From Platerodrilus igneus (lineage: Eukaryota > Arthropoda > Insecta > Coleoptera > Lycidae), in assembly GCA_036346225.1 (NCBI GenBank), contig JARFIW010001458.1:3906001-3970000 (forward strand): a DNA stretch of 64,000 nucleotides, in the 5' to 3' direction. Within the stretch, counting starts at the first letter, position 1. Every line of letters starts with the position of its first letter. The notes beneath the pieces are model-generated. The model was not told the DNA's origin. It ran no database searches and saw only the letters and a list, made by a program, of their open reading frames with translations. Position numbers and translations under genes: made by a program. Shown here piece by piece: positions 25,311 through 36,955 of this stretch.

Positions 25311-27539
25311 GTGGTTAAGGGTTTTTATTTAATTTTATTTAAATCGTGCCACAGTGTTCCTATAGATTATTAGTATCTGTTTATGTACAAAGTAAAGGGT
25401 CTTTTAATGATTTCAGTGCAAAAATTAGCACATGTGTAAAAAAATGGCTTTTACTATGAGCTCATATTAGACCTAGGGTTAAAGTAAGGGTATGGTTAAG
25501 CCCAGTTACTTTACTGAATTTGTTGATGAGTAAAGTTGTTGTGCAAATATGAGATTGAAAATGAATTATTGTAAAACGAGGATGAATGTTATTTATTCTA
25601 AGTGTGAAATAATTATTACTTGAGAATATATTTATTTTGTTATATAGAATCTTTTGTTGGACTAAATTGTGTTGAATGTTTGGTAGTCGAGCTTCCCTTG
25701 GTAGAAAATAGGGTAATAATTTTAAGTACAAGTAGCAGAGCAGCCGTGGTGAACTTCACTAAAAAACATAAGTTTTGGCGACCAGGAGGGTGGGTGATTC
25801 AGCATATGTCCAGGTAAATTCCGGAGCATTTATGACGCCCAAAGTGTGGGGCACGAATTTACCAATTTGTTTTCAAAGGAACTCCGCAGCATTTTTATGG
25901 CGCCCTAGTTGTGGGGCGTTTTAAATGTTAACTTCATCAGAGCAGCTCAGTAAACTCCGCAACAATATATATATATATATAATGCTATGATAATAGGGTA
26001 GTTTAGGGGTAGGTGAAGTCATAGGGGTCGTAGAATAAATAAAAACAACTTCCACTTTAAGAAAGGCACACAATTTCAGAAATTATAAGAGTAAATCGGT
26101 CACCCTACATATTGTTAATTGAGAGCACACTGTATATAAAATACACGGGATTAAATGCATGAGAACATAAAGATATCCAAGAGTAATTTACAAGTAAAGA
26201 TAAGATTTTAAAACGCAACAAATTGAATCAAAATTAAATCACCGAGGAACTTAGATAAATTGGCATTGCAAAAATGTAACAATTACGTCAAAAATATCAT
26301 CGTACTCGCATTCTAATTAATTCATTATTAGAAAATTTTACGTGACTGGAAGAAATCACATTTGTTCAAAAATCCAATATTCTGTAGAAATAAACAAACA
26401 CCAGGCGATTCAATTTAGATGATAAAATGTAACAAACATTCAAATACGTGAGTTAATAAAAGGCAAAAGTTGAAAATTCTCAAATAGTACCACGATATGC
26501 GGGAGGCATACGTGACAGTCAAGGCATGCATTAGAAGACTTGAACTAAATACTTGGTAAAAATCCCGAAGTATGCAAGATAAAGGTAGAAGTATCGTCCC
26601 AGAACGTAATCAAGCCAATGAAATCAGGTGGAGGTACGGCTTATATTTACGATAATGACAAAGCGACAAGTTAGTCTATATTCAAACTGACCTACGACTA
26701 TGTTCAAAAGTGTTATGAATTTACGTAACTAGTGAAGCCAAAATCAAAGTAAATAAGAATTAAAAGTGTGAGAATTTATGCAACGAAAATAAGCCGATCT
26801 ATAAATAGACGTAAGTAAAATGACTTAATTAAATCTTTTTCTAATGTTAATGAAACGGAGCTTTTAATTTCAATCTGGACTTTAATTTTGGCTTTTAATA
26901 TCGATTTTCAATTACGACTTTCAATATCGACTTTTAATTGGAGACATATTTTGATTAAGATGGCTCTGATTTGGGATATTTAACACGACTTTAATTTGGG
27001 ACTTCGAAATTTGAACATTCTCAAACTTTGGAGATAGTTTAAAAATGAAAGTATTCTAATTTGGACATATTCTGACTTGGTACGACTTTAATTGGAAACA
27101 ATTTATGAGGCAGGCACATTAATAAGAAAAGCGGACACAGAAAGGGGATGCAAATCACGGACTCGGATGGAACTACAGAACCCATTCCAGGTTAGCAATC
27201 TCAATACACTTTATTATTGAAAACTATTTTTGATTTAATATTTGTGACATTGTGTATTTGTAAGAGTCAACAAAAAGGGTCACAACAATTTATGACAAGG
27301 CAATAGGTATCTTGGAATGTTCAAAGGTCACTGAATAAGTAAAAGGTATTTTTGCTGACTTTCAGAAAACCATAAATCTGGTATATGTAGATATTCTGTA
27401 AAAAGGGAAAATTTTGAGAGTTGTAAATATTATCAAAGCTTATATTGTGTATTATAGAATTGCTTTATTTGATTCTATAAGATCTATTTGAGGTAAAAGC
27501 CTAATTTAACATTTCATAACATAAGGGCTCAAAATAATA
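25311..27539. other. AT-rich DNA with degenerate short repeats; no gene
   Basis: Around 25,810-25,930 and again at 27,540-27,715 there are units like GCAGCATTTTTATGGCGCCC...TGTGGGGCG. A short TA tract is at 25,965-25,981, followed by GTCATAGGGGTCGTAG (26,018), which is shared in reverse complement with about 2,325-2,350. From 26,860 to 27,100 a ladder of diverged repeats of about 22-35 bp (TTTTAATATCGACTTT-like) is present. The tracts resemble the internal leader or terminal repeats of a decayed mobile element, but no coding domain remains. Confidence 0.4.
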
Positions 27540-27709
27540 TCAAGGGGGATATCACAGCAAATTTTATGGTACGCCCAATCATGGGGCTCAATGATAATAA
27601 TGGGACTAATATAGCAATTTTATGACGCCCATCGTAGGTGCTCGTTAATCCTAAAATCGGGTATCACAGCAATTTAATGACATGCCAAATGGTGAGGCGA
27701 ATAACACGG

Positions 27710-27754
<45 letters not shown>

Positions 27755-27778
27755 TATATATATATATATATATATATA
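27540..27778. repeat. Short tandem repeats ending in (TA)n
   Basis: Three diverged units of about 60 bp starting (T)ATCACAGCAA or TATAGCAATTTTATGACGCCC precede a TA tract from 27,715 to 27,778. Confidence 0.6.
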
Positions 27779-28303
27779 CAGTAACAGGCTTTAGGTCTGG
27801 TGGTTAATGAAGTGTACTCTTTATTATAAACACTAAGCTTTCGGTTTTATTTTTAAACCATTATCAAAGATACTAAAAATTGAGAAACGTTAGTATGAGC
27901 GTAAAATAGTTAAAAACTTACTTACTTATGTGAGGTTTTACATTGAAATCGTCAATACAGATAAATTTTTGAATATAAATTAAAAGTGTGGTAAAAAGCT
28001 TTAAAAAAAACAGTAATGTGGTTTGCTAATCATTATAACATTCAAATGTGATTAGCAAACCACATTACTGTTTTCTTTTTAAAAGTTTTTTACCACACTT
28101 TTAAGTTATATTCAAAAATTTATCTATATCGACGATTTCAATGTAAAACCTCGCATTAGTAAGTAAGTTTTTAACTATTTTACGCCCATACTAACGTTTT
28201 TTAATTTTTAGTATTATTGATAATAGTTTAAAAATAAAACCGAAAGCTTAGAGTTTATAGTAAAGAGTCTTCATTAACCAGCAGACCTAAAAGCCTGTTA
28301 CTG
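27779..28303. mobile_element. 525-bp foldback (MITE-like) element in TA repeats
   Basis: CAGTAACAGGCTTTAGGTCT... at the left is mirrored by ...AGACCTAAAAGCCTGTTACTG at the right. The arms pair along about 250 bp each, meeting at TGGTTTGCTAATCA / TGATTAGCAAACCA around a 16-nt loop (about 28,033-28,048). The ends are flanked by TA within TA microsatellite, consistent with a TA target-site duplication of Tc1/mariner-type MITEs, although the TA-rich flank makes this non-diagnostic. It has no coding capacity. Confidence 0.85.
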
Positions 28304-28351
28304 TATATATATATTATATTTTATAACTGCAAGGTCGTATACCACAAAAGT

Positions 28352-28411
<60 letters not shown>
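28304..28411. repeat. (TA)n microsatellite
   Basis: TA-rich sequence resuming after the foldback element, with a 35-bp non-TA interruption (about 28,322-28,350) and then a long TA run. Confidence 0.9.
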
Positions 28412-28414
<3 letters not shown>

Positions 28415-30279
28415 CACACCATAAGTAATGCTCCTAAAGTATCGCTGCTACAAATTTACTATGTACTATAAATGTAAATAACAAACTGGATAGTTCTTTT
28501 TTTGTGTAAGACTACTTATTTATATGCCAGATACTTGAGGATACATTCTCTTGTTTTGATTGAAAGCACATTTCCAGGTAAGTAGTTTGTTAAACATTTT
28601 TCAGATATTACGATTATAATGTGTTTCCAGAAAGCTTCCCAACCTATGGCATAGATCAAAGTGTCTATTACCGTTCGTTTTAAAATGCGCTTCGCTGTAA
28701 ATAAAGTAAATAAAGGTTTGGTAGTGACTTTAATATTAAATATATACAGCTCATGTAATGATGTTGTACAAACTATAATTTACTACAGACAAAAAATATG
28801 CAATTATCAACGTAGTTTATTGTGTACACAATGTACGTATTTGTTTGTATATTTTTGTAGTTAGGGTCAAATATTTATTCCGACGATCATCTTGAACTTC
28901 TTATTTGCCTATGCCATGTGTACTTGTGCACTGTAGTATTTCAAGTTGTCAAGCGTCAATTTGCACAGATTTCTTAGCACTAGGTATAATATGATAAGCA
29001 GCTTCAAGTAATGGTCTTTAAAAATTTGTAAATGTAGTAAGTTTCTTTTTAATACTAGTGCGCTTTTGTGTTAACTGCGAGCTCTTGCGACATTTTAAAT
29101 AAAATTTTAAATTGAGGAGAATTTTATGCAAATGTGTGTGAGCATATGAATACTATCAAGTATTGTAAAATGCCTATGATTATTGGTTATGCCAACCCCT
29201 TGATAAGCTGAAAGATAAAACACAAAATATGGCGTATGTTGTTTGCACGCAATAATACACCCGTGTTAATTTTAGTGCTTGGGTCCAGGAACGTATCGTT
29301 TATTTGTATAAGGAAGGAAAGAAAAATAATACGTAGCACATTGATTTGTATTTCTGCATACAGCATTGTGTATCTTGGTTGAGCCCTTACCCTATGAATC
29401 GATACGATAACAATTGTCTAGTCGTCCTACGGAGTCATTCAACTTTTGCCCTTGTATGTGTATAAGTATAGTAAGTCAATCATTCTCTTAATTTCGTTAG
29501 TCAACACCAGCGCTTACGAATTTCTTAGAAAATGATTTTTATGAATGAACATTTTGCTCGAAACATGTGCTGTGTTGCCAACCTAAACTTGTGGAAGCTA
29601 TTAGTGGTTAGCGGAAGGGTTGATGACATTCCCTTACTATTCGATGGACCACTGCGTAGATACGATCAGTCAGGGTTAAAATTGACTGCAAAACCCTTTG
29701 TTTACTTTTATTGAGTATAACAGCGCTGTAGGTTTTAAGAACGGGCAGTTCTTTCCTGATTTAATACGATACGTATTATACAATGTAGATTTCCGTAACT
29801 GGAATAAAATTCAGAATTTGCTAAAAAACACTTTAACAAAAAATATGTTTAAAATTAACTTTAATAATGTAGTATAACTAAATTATTAAACGTGGGTCTT
29901 CCTTACAATAAAGGGTTTCCTTACCATAAAATATCTTGAAATGATAACAGCTGTAATGCTGCAACTAGTTATACTAATGTAAAATTTAATATACTACTTA
30001 ACCTAATCAAAACAGTGGTGAAACGAACTCCAGTTTTACAATAAAAATTTTTCAAACATAATAACCAACAATCATACAACTACTGAGAAGGTACGATATT
30101 CCCGTTATCGGTTTAAGGTACCTTTAGTGCTATGGAGATTTAGCGATTTGGATATTTTGGGAATTAGATATTTTTGCTTTTAATCATCTAGGGTTTTTCT
30201 GCTTCAGGTATTTGGAGAAAATAGTTCGACAGATGACATTTGTTATTGTTATTAGTAGGTGGTTTTTGCCGGTTCTGGC
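28412..30279. other. Intergenic DNA without recognised gene
   Basis: Nothing recognisable as a gene or transposon. One open frame of 60 codons (29,532-29,714) lacks family resemblance. Confidence 0.5.
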
Positions 30280-30370
30280 ACCTCCTCCGCCTCCGCCTCC
30301 TCCGCCACCGCCGCATCCTCCGCCGCCGCCTACGCCGCCTACGCCTCCTTCGCCTCCACCGCCTCCTCAC
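30280..30370. repeat. (CCTCCG/CCGCCG)n microsatellite
   Basis: GC-rich trinucleotide and hexanucleotide repeats in an otherwise AT-rich setting. They immediately precede the outer repeat array of the palindromic element. The Arg-rich open frame on the minus strand is a by-product. Confidence 0.9.
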
Positions 30371-30379
30371 TCCTCTTAG

Positions 30380-30740
30380 CTAGCCGAATCTCTTAGATTG
30401 CATCATCCCCTCAGAGAGCTACCCCAATTTTAAGAATTTTTTATAGCCAACATTCTGAACCAAATAGTTTTCTTCGTCTAACCAATGCATCTTTTGAGAT
30501 AAACCTATCTTGTTTGGTATCAATTAATATTAGAATTTTCTCAGCCCCAAGGGAGCTACCCTCATTTTAAGATTTTTTTACCGCTAACATTCTGAACCAA
30601 ATAGTTTTCTTCGACTAACTATTTTCACCCACGAGATAAACCTATCTTGTTTGGTATCAATTAATATTATTTCTAACAATTTTTTAGATAGCTCCATTCC
30701 CCAGGGAGCTACCCGAATTTTAAATTTTTTTTTATCAATG
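30380..30740. repeat. Outer AT-rich repeat array, left arm
   Basis: Three units of about 135-150 bp, each with ACATTCTGAACCAAATAGTT, GATAAACCTATCTTGTTTGG, TATCAATTAATATTA and an AGGGAGCTACCC-like end. Their reverse complement forms the array at 57,160-58,290. The core TTGGTATCAATTAATATTA sits at 30,513 and 30,651. Confidence 0.85.
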
Positions 30741-31369
30741 TCGATTTCTAATCAGCTATCCTTTTTAATATCTACAATCCTTTAACCAAACTTGTAGCAG
30801 TATTAACATAAATAAATTAAGCACGCAAAAATTTAATAATTTATTTTATCCGATTTACAGTTTAATAAACTAATTACAATTTTTACAAAGTATAACATTT
30901 ATCTACTTCGTTTAACCAAATCCAAGCAGGTTAAAGTAACCTGTAACAAAAAATAGAAATTAATGTGTTGTTTAAAAAGACCTATAACAAAAATAGATTA
31001 ATGTAAAAAAGAGGAGACGTGTTTTCGGTCAATAAGACATATTGTTGTTAATCTAACAATATGAGAATAATGTAAAAACATTCCAATGTAATGTGTTTTT
31101 AATATATAAATGGGAAGGTCGACTTTGGCGTAATCATCGCTCCGAATTACATGTGAAAGCTGTATATAATTTCTTTTTAAAAATGTACATCTTCTCCGAA
31201 CAAATACGGTTATTACAGTAGGAAAGTACGCTAAATGCGAGTCAATTAATAACAATTTAATATTGCTTACTGTCCTATCTTAATTAGGTTGCTGTACTAT
31301 TAGGAATGATGTACTTTTTGTTGTCCTCGCCCGACAAACTGATTTTATTAATTAATTGGGTATAAAGTT
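30741..31369. other. Outer left-arm flank, no gene
   Basis: AT-rich. CGCCCGACAAACTGATTTTATTAATTAA (31,328-31,355) repeats sequence at 34,077-34,104 inside the arm, another internal reuse of element sequence. No coding motif found. Confidence 0.5.
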
Positions 31370-32160
31370 GGTTTCGTTTAAGACCTCGTACATATTTTCC
31401 GGATTACTAGAAGACGTTATAACCATACTTTTTGTGTTAAAGGATTTCACATCGGTAGTCTCTTCTCCCATTTTAGTGTAAACGCCGTAGAGTTCGCAAT
31501 CGACTTTTATTGCTGTATGATAACCATACTTTTTGTGTTAAAGGATTTCACATCGGTAGTCTCTTCTCCCATTTTGGTGTAAACGCCGTAGAGTTTGCAA
31601 TCGACTTTTATTGCTGTATGTTGTTTTCTTTTTTTATTAAGTAATCGAATAAATCGTTCCTTCTGCTTCCAAAGAAACTCGGATACTCCATCGCCGACAT
31701 GGGCATTCTTTATGCGATAGCTAGCCATACGGTTGTTAAACGCTGTGCTATCCATTTCTACACCATCGTGGTTAGTAGCGGTAACTGATGCACTTTTTTA
31801 TGTTTGTTGCTCCGTAGATGACCAGGGTATGCAGACTTTAACACCTCCATGTCGCACACTTTACACATAATTCGTGGTTGTTTCGTACAAGACCCTTTAA
31901 CAGCTGGCGGAGCTGAACGTTTACTGTTTAATGACATACCGTGCTGTTTTTCCTTGTGTCGCTGTAAGCTATTCTTGTAAAAGCGATACTACAAGACCCA
32001 CAGTTTAAGTACTTTGCTGCCGACGGATGTATAAGCTTAACCGTGGACGATGTTACACCACGACATTTGTTCTGGTGCCGTTTGAGAGCATCCCTCCTGG
32101 TAAAGTAGACGTGACAGGGCTCGCATTTAAAAACGTTTAGTACAAAACAAAATCCGCACT
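31370..32160 (-). pseudogene. Zinc-finger / DNA polymerase N-terminal-like protein, left arm (broken)
   Basis: Decayed partner of the gene at 56,249. Preserved pieces on the minus strand include ALKRHQNKCRGVTSS, FNNRMASYRIKNAHVGDG, FLWKQKERFIRLLNKKRKQ and YTKMGEETTDVKSFNTK. Frames change several times and a 101-bp tandem duplication (31,419-31,620) duplicates the YTKMGEETTDVKSFN segment. It ends near 31,370 shortly after ENMYEVLNET, earlier than the right copy. Confidence 0.75.
31419..31620. repeat. 101-bp tandem duplication
   Basis: ATAACCATAC...TTGCTGTATG occurs twice back to back (31,419-31,519 and 31,520-31,620) with two base differences. It is absent from the right arm, so it arose after the arms separated. 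Confidence 0.95.
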
Positions 32161-32311
32161 ATAAGACTTTGGTTAAACTTGTAATCGAACTAACTTATAA
32201 CTAAAAAGCTTACTCTAGCGTACCTGATTTATGTTCCTTATAGAATCCATACCGAAGGTTACCGAAAACGACCGAACGATGTTGAGGATTCAGCGGGGGA
32301 ACTAAATGACG

Positions 32312-32419
32312 TCATAATCCTTGCTGCTCGTCCAATACATTTAGCGCCAATGCATGCACCTGGTTCGCATCGTCGATGGTGCGAATGCCGTTAGTTGAAA
32401 CATCGGAAACTTCTTCCAT
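32312..32419 (-). CDS. Mini-ORF of 35 aa shared by both arms (left)
   Basis: Begins MEEVSDVSTNGIRTIDDANQ and ends shortly after NVLDEQQG. The right-arm counterpart begins MEDISDCSTNCIRSMDDANR. Both are followed by a CAG|GTACGC splice-donor-like sequence (here GTACGC is the complement of 32,218-32,223). It may be the first coding exon of the zinc-finger gene further out, or a separate leader peptide. No family recognised. Confidence 0.4.
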   Translation of the reverse strand: MEEVSDVSTNGIRTIDDANQVHALALNVLDEQQGL

Positions 32420-32819
32420 GTTATACGGATCGCGTGTATATTAAAAATCCAAAAGGGTGATAGCACACGCACACAAATTGTGTGCAAGTAGTGCTACTAT
32501 AACCAAAAACTTAATAAAAACACTTTAAACCATTACTAAGGAAATACCAACTTGTTGTCTACAGGATACTTACTAATAAAGCAATTTAATTTTAAATAAC
32601 TTTACGTCATACTTTAGGAAATGGTAGGGTTGAATATTTTCTAAATGAATCACCATGTGAAAGTATATGCTTAGCGGTATTAAAATTAACCATTAATTTT
32701 CCATTTTTACGACCGTGGTTAATTATAGATTAAAATTTAATTTGTTCACATCCGAGCTACGCGTAAACTAACATATTTTGTAGCAACTGTGCACTGTATA
32801 ATACATGCATAACTCTTAT

Positions 32820-33208
32820 CTGCGATACTGCTATTCTTGTAGTTGCTTGAAAAAGTCAGTCGCCCTTTTTACTGCTAGGGCCGCTAAAAAGCACCATTCC
32901 ATACTTTCTTTATAAGTGTAGCACATCGCGCACTTTTTTGTCGGATAATTAAATTTTGTTTATGTAGGCCTTTACACTTTCGCTTATTTAAACATCTAAT
33001 ACGATCGATTAACCACTTTCGATTATTCTTTCGGATGCCACCATACATTTCGCCACACCGTTCTTTTTGAATCTAACGATCCTATGGGCATCCACACACT
33101 AACACCTAACGTATCTTTCCTACTAGTTGTTAAACAAAAACTACCGGCATTGCCATTGTGGACGTAAACAGATGTTTGTGGATGTGTACGAGAATATGTC
33201 ATATACAT
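32820..33208 (-). pseudogene. Unknown small protein P2, left arm
   Basis: An open stretch of about 60 codons (33,208-33,023) begins MYMTYSRTHPQTSVYVHNGN and contains TTSRKDTLGVSVWMPIGSLD and TVWRNVWWHPKE, then a stop. The reading continues in other frames with KSARCATLIK-like and DFFKQLQE-like pieces that match the right arm (to about 55,250). This suggests an original protein of about 120-140 aa. It has no signal peptide or membrane segment. The Trp-rich, polar make-up could fit a small virion or nucleic-acid-binding protein, but that is a guess. Confidence 0.45.
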
Positions 33209-33339
33209 TAACCAGTCTAAGCTATTTTATTTAGTCCGCGAAAACTGCTATTATTCTAAACCACAATTAATAATCGCCTTTATAGGTTTAACATTTCTAC
33301 CATTACCCAATGACTGGTGCTACGTACATGGAAACTTTA

Positions 33340-33462
33340 ATTTCTTATTGGAGAGAATTTTTATTCTCCCACGCACTGTTGCGTAGCTGCATACCCACCC
33401 CTTTTGGGAATATATGCTCGTTATAGGTTGTAGCACCCGCGGTTTTACTTAACTACACTTCG
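33340..33462 (-). pseudogene. Duplicated scrap of P1, left arm
   Basis: About 120 bp closely resembling the P1 segment at 48,620-48,720: ATTCTCCCACGCACTGTTGCGTAG and CTTTTGGGAATATATG...GTTATAGGTTGTAG are shared. The right arm has the shorter equivalent at 54,705-54,770. The insertion therefore predates the inverted duplication. Confidence 0.7.
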
Positions 33463-33469
33463 TGAGACC

Positions 33470-33640
33470 CCTTTAATCTTTTTTAATCGCGCCTTTTTCG
33501 CCTGCAGTACAGTAGGACTTAGCCCTACTACCAACAAATTCTAATACTGGACCCACATTAAATTTGTCTTTAAATTTCTCTACAATTTTTTGGTTAACAT
33601 GCGGTATATTGTGTTTATTATTTGCGGGGTAGTCACTCTT
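33470..33640 (-). pseudogene. C-terminal tail of DNA_pol_B_2-type polymerase, left arm
   Basis: The minus-strand reading contains KFKDKFNVGPVLEFVGSRAK, then YCTAGEKGAIKK and GVSRSVVK. I recognise this as the conserved extreme C-terminus of large insect proteins carrying protein-primed DNA polymerase B domains (typical pattern: K-K-V-x-G-x-x-K-D-E-x-x-G ... EFVGLRxKxY ... KKxKGV). It is only about 55 residues; the catalytic body is absent. It sits directly beside a copy of the AT-rich iterated unit (33,661-33,750). Confidence 0.6.
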
Positions 33641-34114
33641 TTAAGATAACTATATTTTGTTTGGTATCAACTAATATTAAATTTCTCTAGGGACCCCAAA
33701 TCTGTAAATAGATTTTAAATAGGACCGCCCCATACAAAGTTATGCCTTTTAAAGAATAATTTTTACCCATCCTTATTTAACTCAATCTTAAAACCCTTTT
33801 TCGCTACCCAAGACATATGCTTTAACCAACCATTTCCCTAGAAATCTAAAAACGCTGTGCCCTCGAACACAACGTGGAGGTAACACGTATATTCTGTCAA
33901 CCGAGATAGAAACAGGAAGGATTTGGAAGGTGGACACGAAGAACTTAAAAATTATGGAATTTGAAAACTAATATATACAATAGATTTACAACATCTATAC
34001 AACTATCTTAGATTTATATCTTTATGCCCACCATGTGTATGTTGATGTGCTCCCAGGATGATGTTACGCTTGTCATCTTCGCTCGATAAACTAATTTTAT
34101 TAATAAGCTACGTG
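33641..34114. other. Left-arm non-coding segment with one iterated repeat unit
   Basis: TTGGTATCAACTAATATTA (33,661-33,679) and CTGTAAATAGATTTTAAATAGGACC are the unit found outside the arms at 57,180-57,560. The rest matches 54,100-54,430 in reverse complement. The segment ends at CGTG, the target-site duplication of the provirus. Confidence 0.75.
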
Positions 34115-34696
34115 AGTTAAGGTTCGTGGCTTCGAGCGGTCCTTTTTAAAAAGACTTCTTTGGTCCTTAACACATTTATTTATTTTTACAGATTTGAACA
34201 ATTACGATCTTGAATTAATTTATTCTAAGTCGAATAGTTAATACTTAATTGTACAGTGAGTTACCGACGGACTGCAATGTGAAAGCTGAACGTTGATGAA
34301 CTGACTAGGAGTGGAGCTCCTGGTCCTTATATAACTTTCTCCCCCTCACAATTCTGTGGGAACCTGCGGACGTAATGTCCGCTTACACTTCATAATACAT
34401 AGTTGCTATCTTAAAAGCTATTCATAATTACAATGTTGCAGGCTTATTCTGCGTAATCTCGGTACCTGACATCCGACGACCGTCTGTGACCTGACATTTG
34501 CAGTGTCACTTATCCTTGTGCTACTTTGTAGCGTTTCCACTCGTGGGAACTGCAATCATCTTAATATAATGTAATAAATTGTTGCAATTTGTCTTTTATG
34601 ACATTGTTGCACTGTCCTAACATTTCCTAATGTTTCCTAATATTTCTAATAAAGTTATTAGTTTTATTTGTATAATAGATGGGGGATCCTATAACT
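34115..34696 (-). repeat. 3' LTR of the errantivirus
   Basis: 582 bp, nearly identical to 47,447-48,028. It is bounded inside by the polypurine tract complement and outside by CGTG. Confidence 0.95.
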
Positions 34697-34708
34697 CCTC
34701 CCAACGTA
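34697..34708 (-). promoter_or_regulatory. Polypurine tract
   Basis: On the minus strand GTTGGGAGG directly abuts AGTTATAGG, the first LTR bases: the expected plus-strand priming site. Confidence 0.8.
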
Positions 34709-34770
34709 CATTAAAAATTAAGGGTTTTTACCTTTTCTTGATTTTTAATTAAATTCATTTTCGTTTAATC

Positions 34771-36095
34771 TCATTTAAAATTCATATTTTCTAGGGGTAC
34801 ATTTGTTTGTTTGGATTTCTTAAATCTAAAACTGTTTTCTTTATTATTCTTAAATCTAATACATATTTTGTACGTTACATAAATGATCAATAAAATAGTC
34901 AATAAAATCAATATAATTGTCCATACACTAATATTATCATAGTGCACTATGGGCGTCTTGATCTCGTTCAGTTTTTCTTTATATTCTTCCATGAGTTTCA
35001 TGGCGTGGTTTAAGTTGTCTAATTCCAGGTGTTCCAATTGCATTGGTTTTTGAAGGGTTTCCTCATCTTCTTCTTGGGTAATCTTGATTTGCAGATCGGG
35101 TAGATTTGCTAATTTCTTGCTTTGTACTGGATCTTGGTAAACTCTAATTATTTCGTTTTTTAATTTTAAATAACAATTTTCCTTAAGGGTGATTAATTTA
35201 CTTCCGGTTAATGCTAAATTACTTTCGTCTTGATTGCAATACATTGTTGCGATTACTTCGGTGGGAAAGATGGCTATCCATTTATTTTCCGTTACTTTCT
35301 GAATTTTCATGTTGTTGATTAATACAGGTTTGACTTCACAATTTTCATAGTGATTGGTAAATTTTAGTAGTTGTACTTCGCAAGGGCTGTCTTCTTGAAT
35401 TGTTGTGGTTGTTAATGATTGGCATAAGTATTGATTGGGTGTGACTTCATTACATTTGTCGTTTGTATAACTATATCTTTGTTCATTTAAGGATAGGAAT
35501 TTGGTTTTTGGAATAATAACTTGGTATGTGCTAGTCATTTTCATTGGAAAAGCAAATAAGTGATAATAATTGTAATTGTTAATCTCAACTATTGGTATTT
35601 CTATTAAAAATGTTATATCGTTATTTTTTACATAGCCTTTAACTATAGCTATTTTTTCAAATATTAAAATGATTGATTCTAATACATTGAAAGGTAATTT
35701 ACTATTAGTTATAAAAGATTTTATTCTCAATAATTCTTTTAATAAATCTATTGGTTCTATTATACTTGAATGTAGGGTATTTAATTTTGCAAAGGTTACT
35801 GCGTTTTCTAATGTTGCTAGGATTTGTTGAATTAAAGTTAGGGTTGATATTATTTGGTTATATATCGTATTGAATCGGATCGTTTTAGTCGAAAATAATT
35901 ATTTTTGATTATTTGAAATTCTCGTTTTAGCTCGGTTAATTCGAATTTTTGTGCAAAGGTCCAATAATCTATGGTGTTTTGCATACTGCCTAATTTTATT
36001 GGTAGTATACCGGGGTTATTCTTTATGTCTTCAATTATAATTTCTGTGTCCGTTCTACCTGGGTGGAGGTTGACGGTAAGGGTGACGATTGTCAA
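34771..36095 (-). pseudogene. env: Errantivirus envelope (baculovirus F-like), interrupted
   Basis: Two minus-strand frames, 36,095-35,850 and 35,730-34,771 (about 319 codons), cover an F-type fusion protein in the correct place between integrase and the 3' LTR. The larger part has a Cys-containing ectodomain, a charged Glu-rich stretch, a hydrophobic membrane anchor near the C-terminus (VWTIILILLTILLIIYV) and a basic cytoplasmic tail (KKSKQTNVPL). The frame is broken between 35,850 and 35,730. Assignment rests on position, size and the TM/tail pattern; a furin site was not confidently placed. Confidence 0.75.
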
Positions 36096-36099
36096 TCTG

Positions 36100-36955
36100 A
36101 AAGTACAGGGTGTCTTAAATTTTTGAGGTGAACATATTTTGTTATCTTGCCGTCGTCTATCGCGGCTACGTTTTTGTCGGATATTCGTTTGATTTTAAAG
36201 GGTCCTAAGTTTCTCGGTGCCGTTTTGTGTCATTTACTTTGGTAATTTTTCTCGAATACGGTTTGTCCTATGGAAAATTTGTTTATGTCTGAGTTTTTAT
36301 TACGGGTCGCGGTAATTCCCTCTTTATCGTTATCTAATTTGTCCTTTACTTTGTCATAGGTTATTTTTAGTTTCTCCTTGTGGTCTTTAACGTATTGCTG
36401 ATAGATTTCTTTGTTATAATGTATATCGTAGGGGTTGCGTGAAACTGAATGTCCTAAGGTTAGTTCTAAGGGTGTAAAATTTGTAGTTGAGTGAATCGTG
36501 TTATTATACGCGATTAATGCGTATGACATTAAGTTGGTTATGTGTTATTTCTTGTAATTTAATCTTAATAATCTGATCTGTTCTAATAGGGTTGAATGTA
36601 GTCCTTCGATTAGTCCGTTTGATTCAGGGTGGTTTTCCGTTATAAAGTGAATTTTTATTTTGTGTAATTCTAAAGTGTTTTGAATTGTTTCGTTTTTAAA
36701 TTCGCTTCCGTTATCTAATGTTATTGTTTCGGTGTTCCGTAAAATGTAAAATAGTGTAGAAATCCTTGGGTTACGTCTATACTATTTTTAGAAGTGATTG
36801 CTATTGCTTGTCCTATTTTCGTAAATGCGTCCACGATTGTTAGGTAACTTTGTGCTTCTACTACTAGAGTATCTGCATGTAATTTCTGGAAAGGTTTGTC
36901 TGGTGTTTTAGTTAACATTAAGGGTATCTTTGGGGGTTTTCGCGTCGAATTATGA
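36100..36955 (-). pseudogene. Errantivirus integrase, distal part
   Basis: The minus strand shows KLHADTLVVEAQSYLTIVDA (first catalytic Asp block, about 36,880), then in other frames ITLDNGSEF-like and ENHPESNGLIEG-like blocks, and SYALIAYNNTIHSTTNFTPL (36,529-36,470), the conserved end of the core. A chromo-less C-terminus leads to env. Frameshifts separate these blocks. The N-terminal HHCC domain lies on the far side of the inserted LINE (41,706-41,875). Confidence 0.85.

Noticed and set aside
30188..30370. Arg-rich 60-codon frame
   Set aside because: Product of the CCTCCG/CCGCCG microsatellite.
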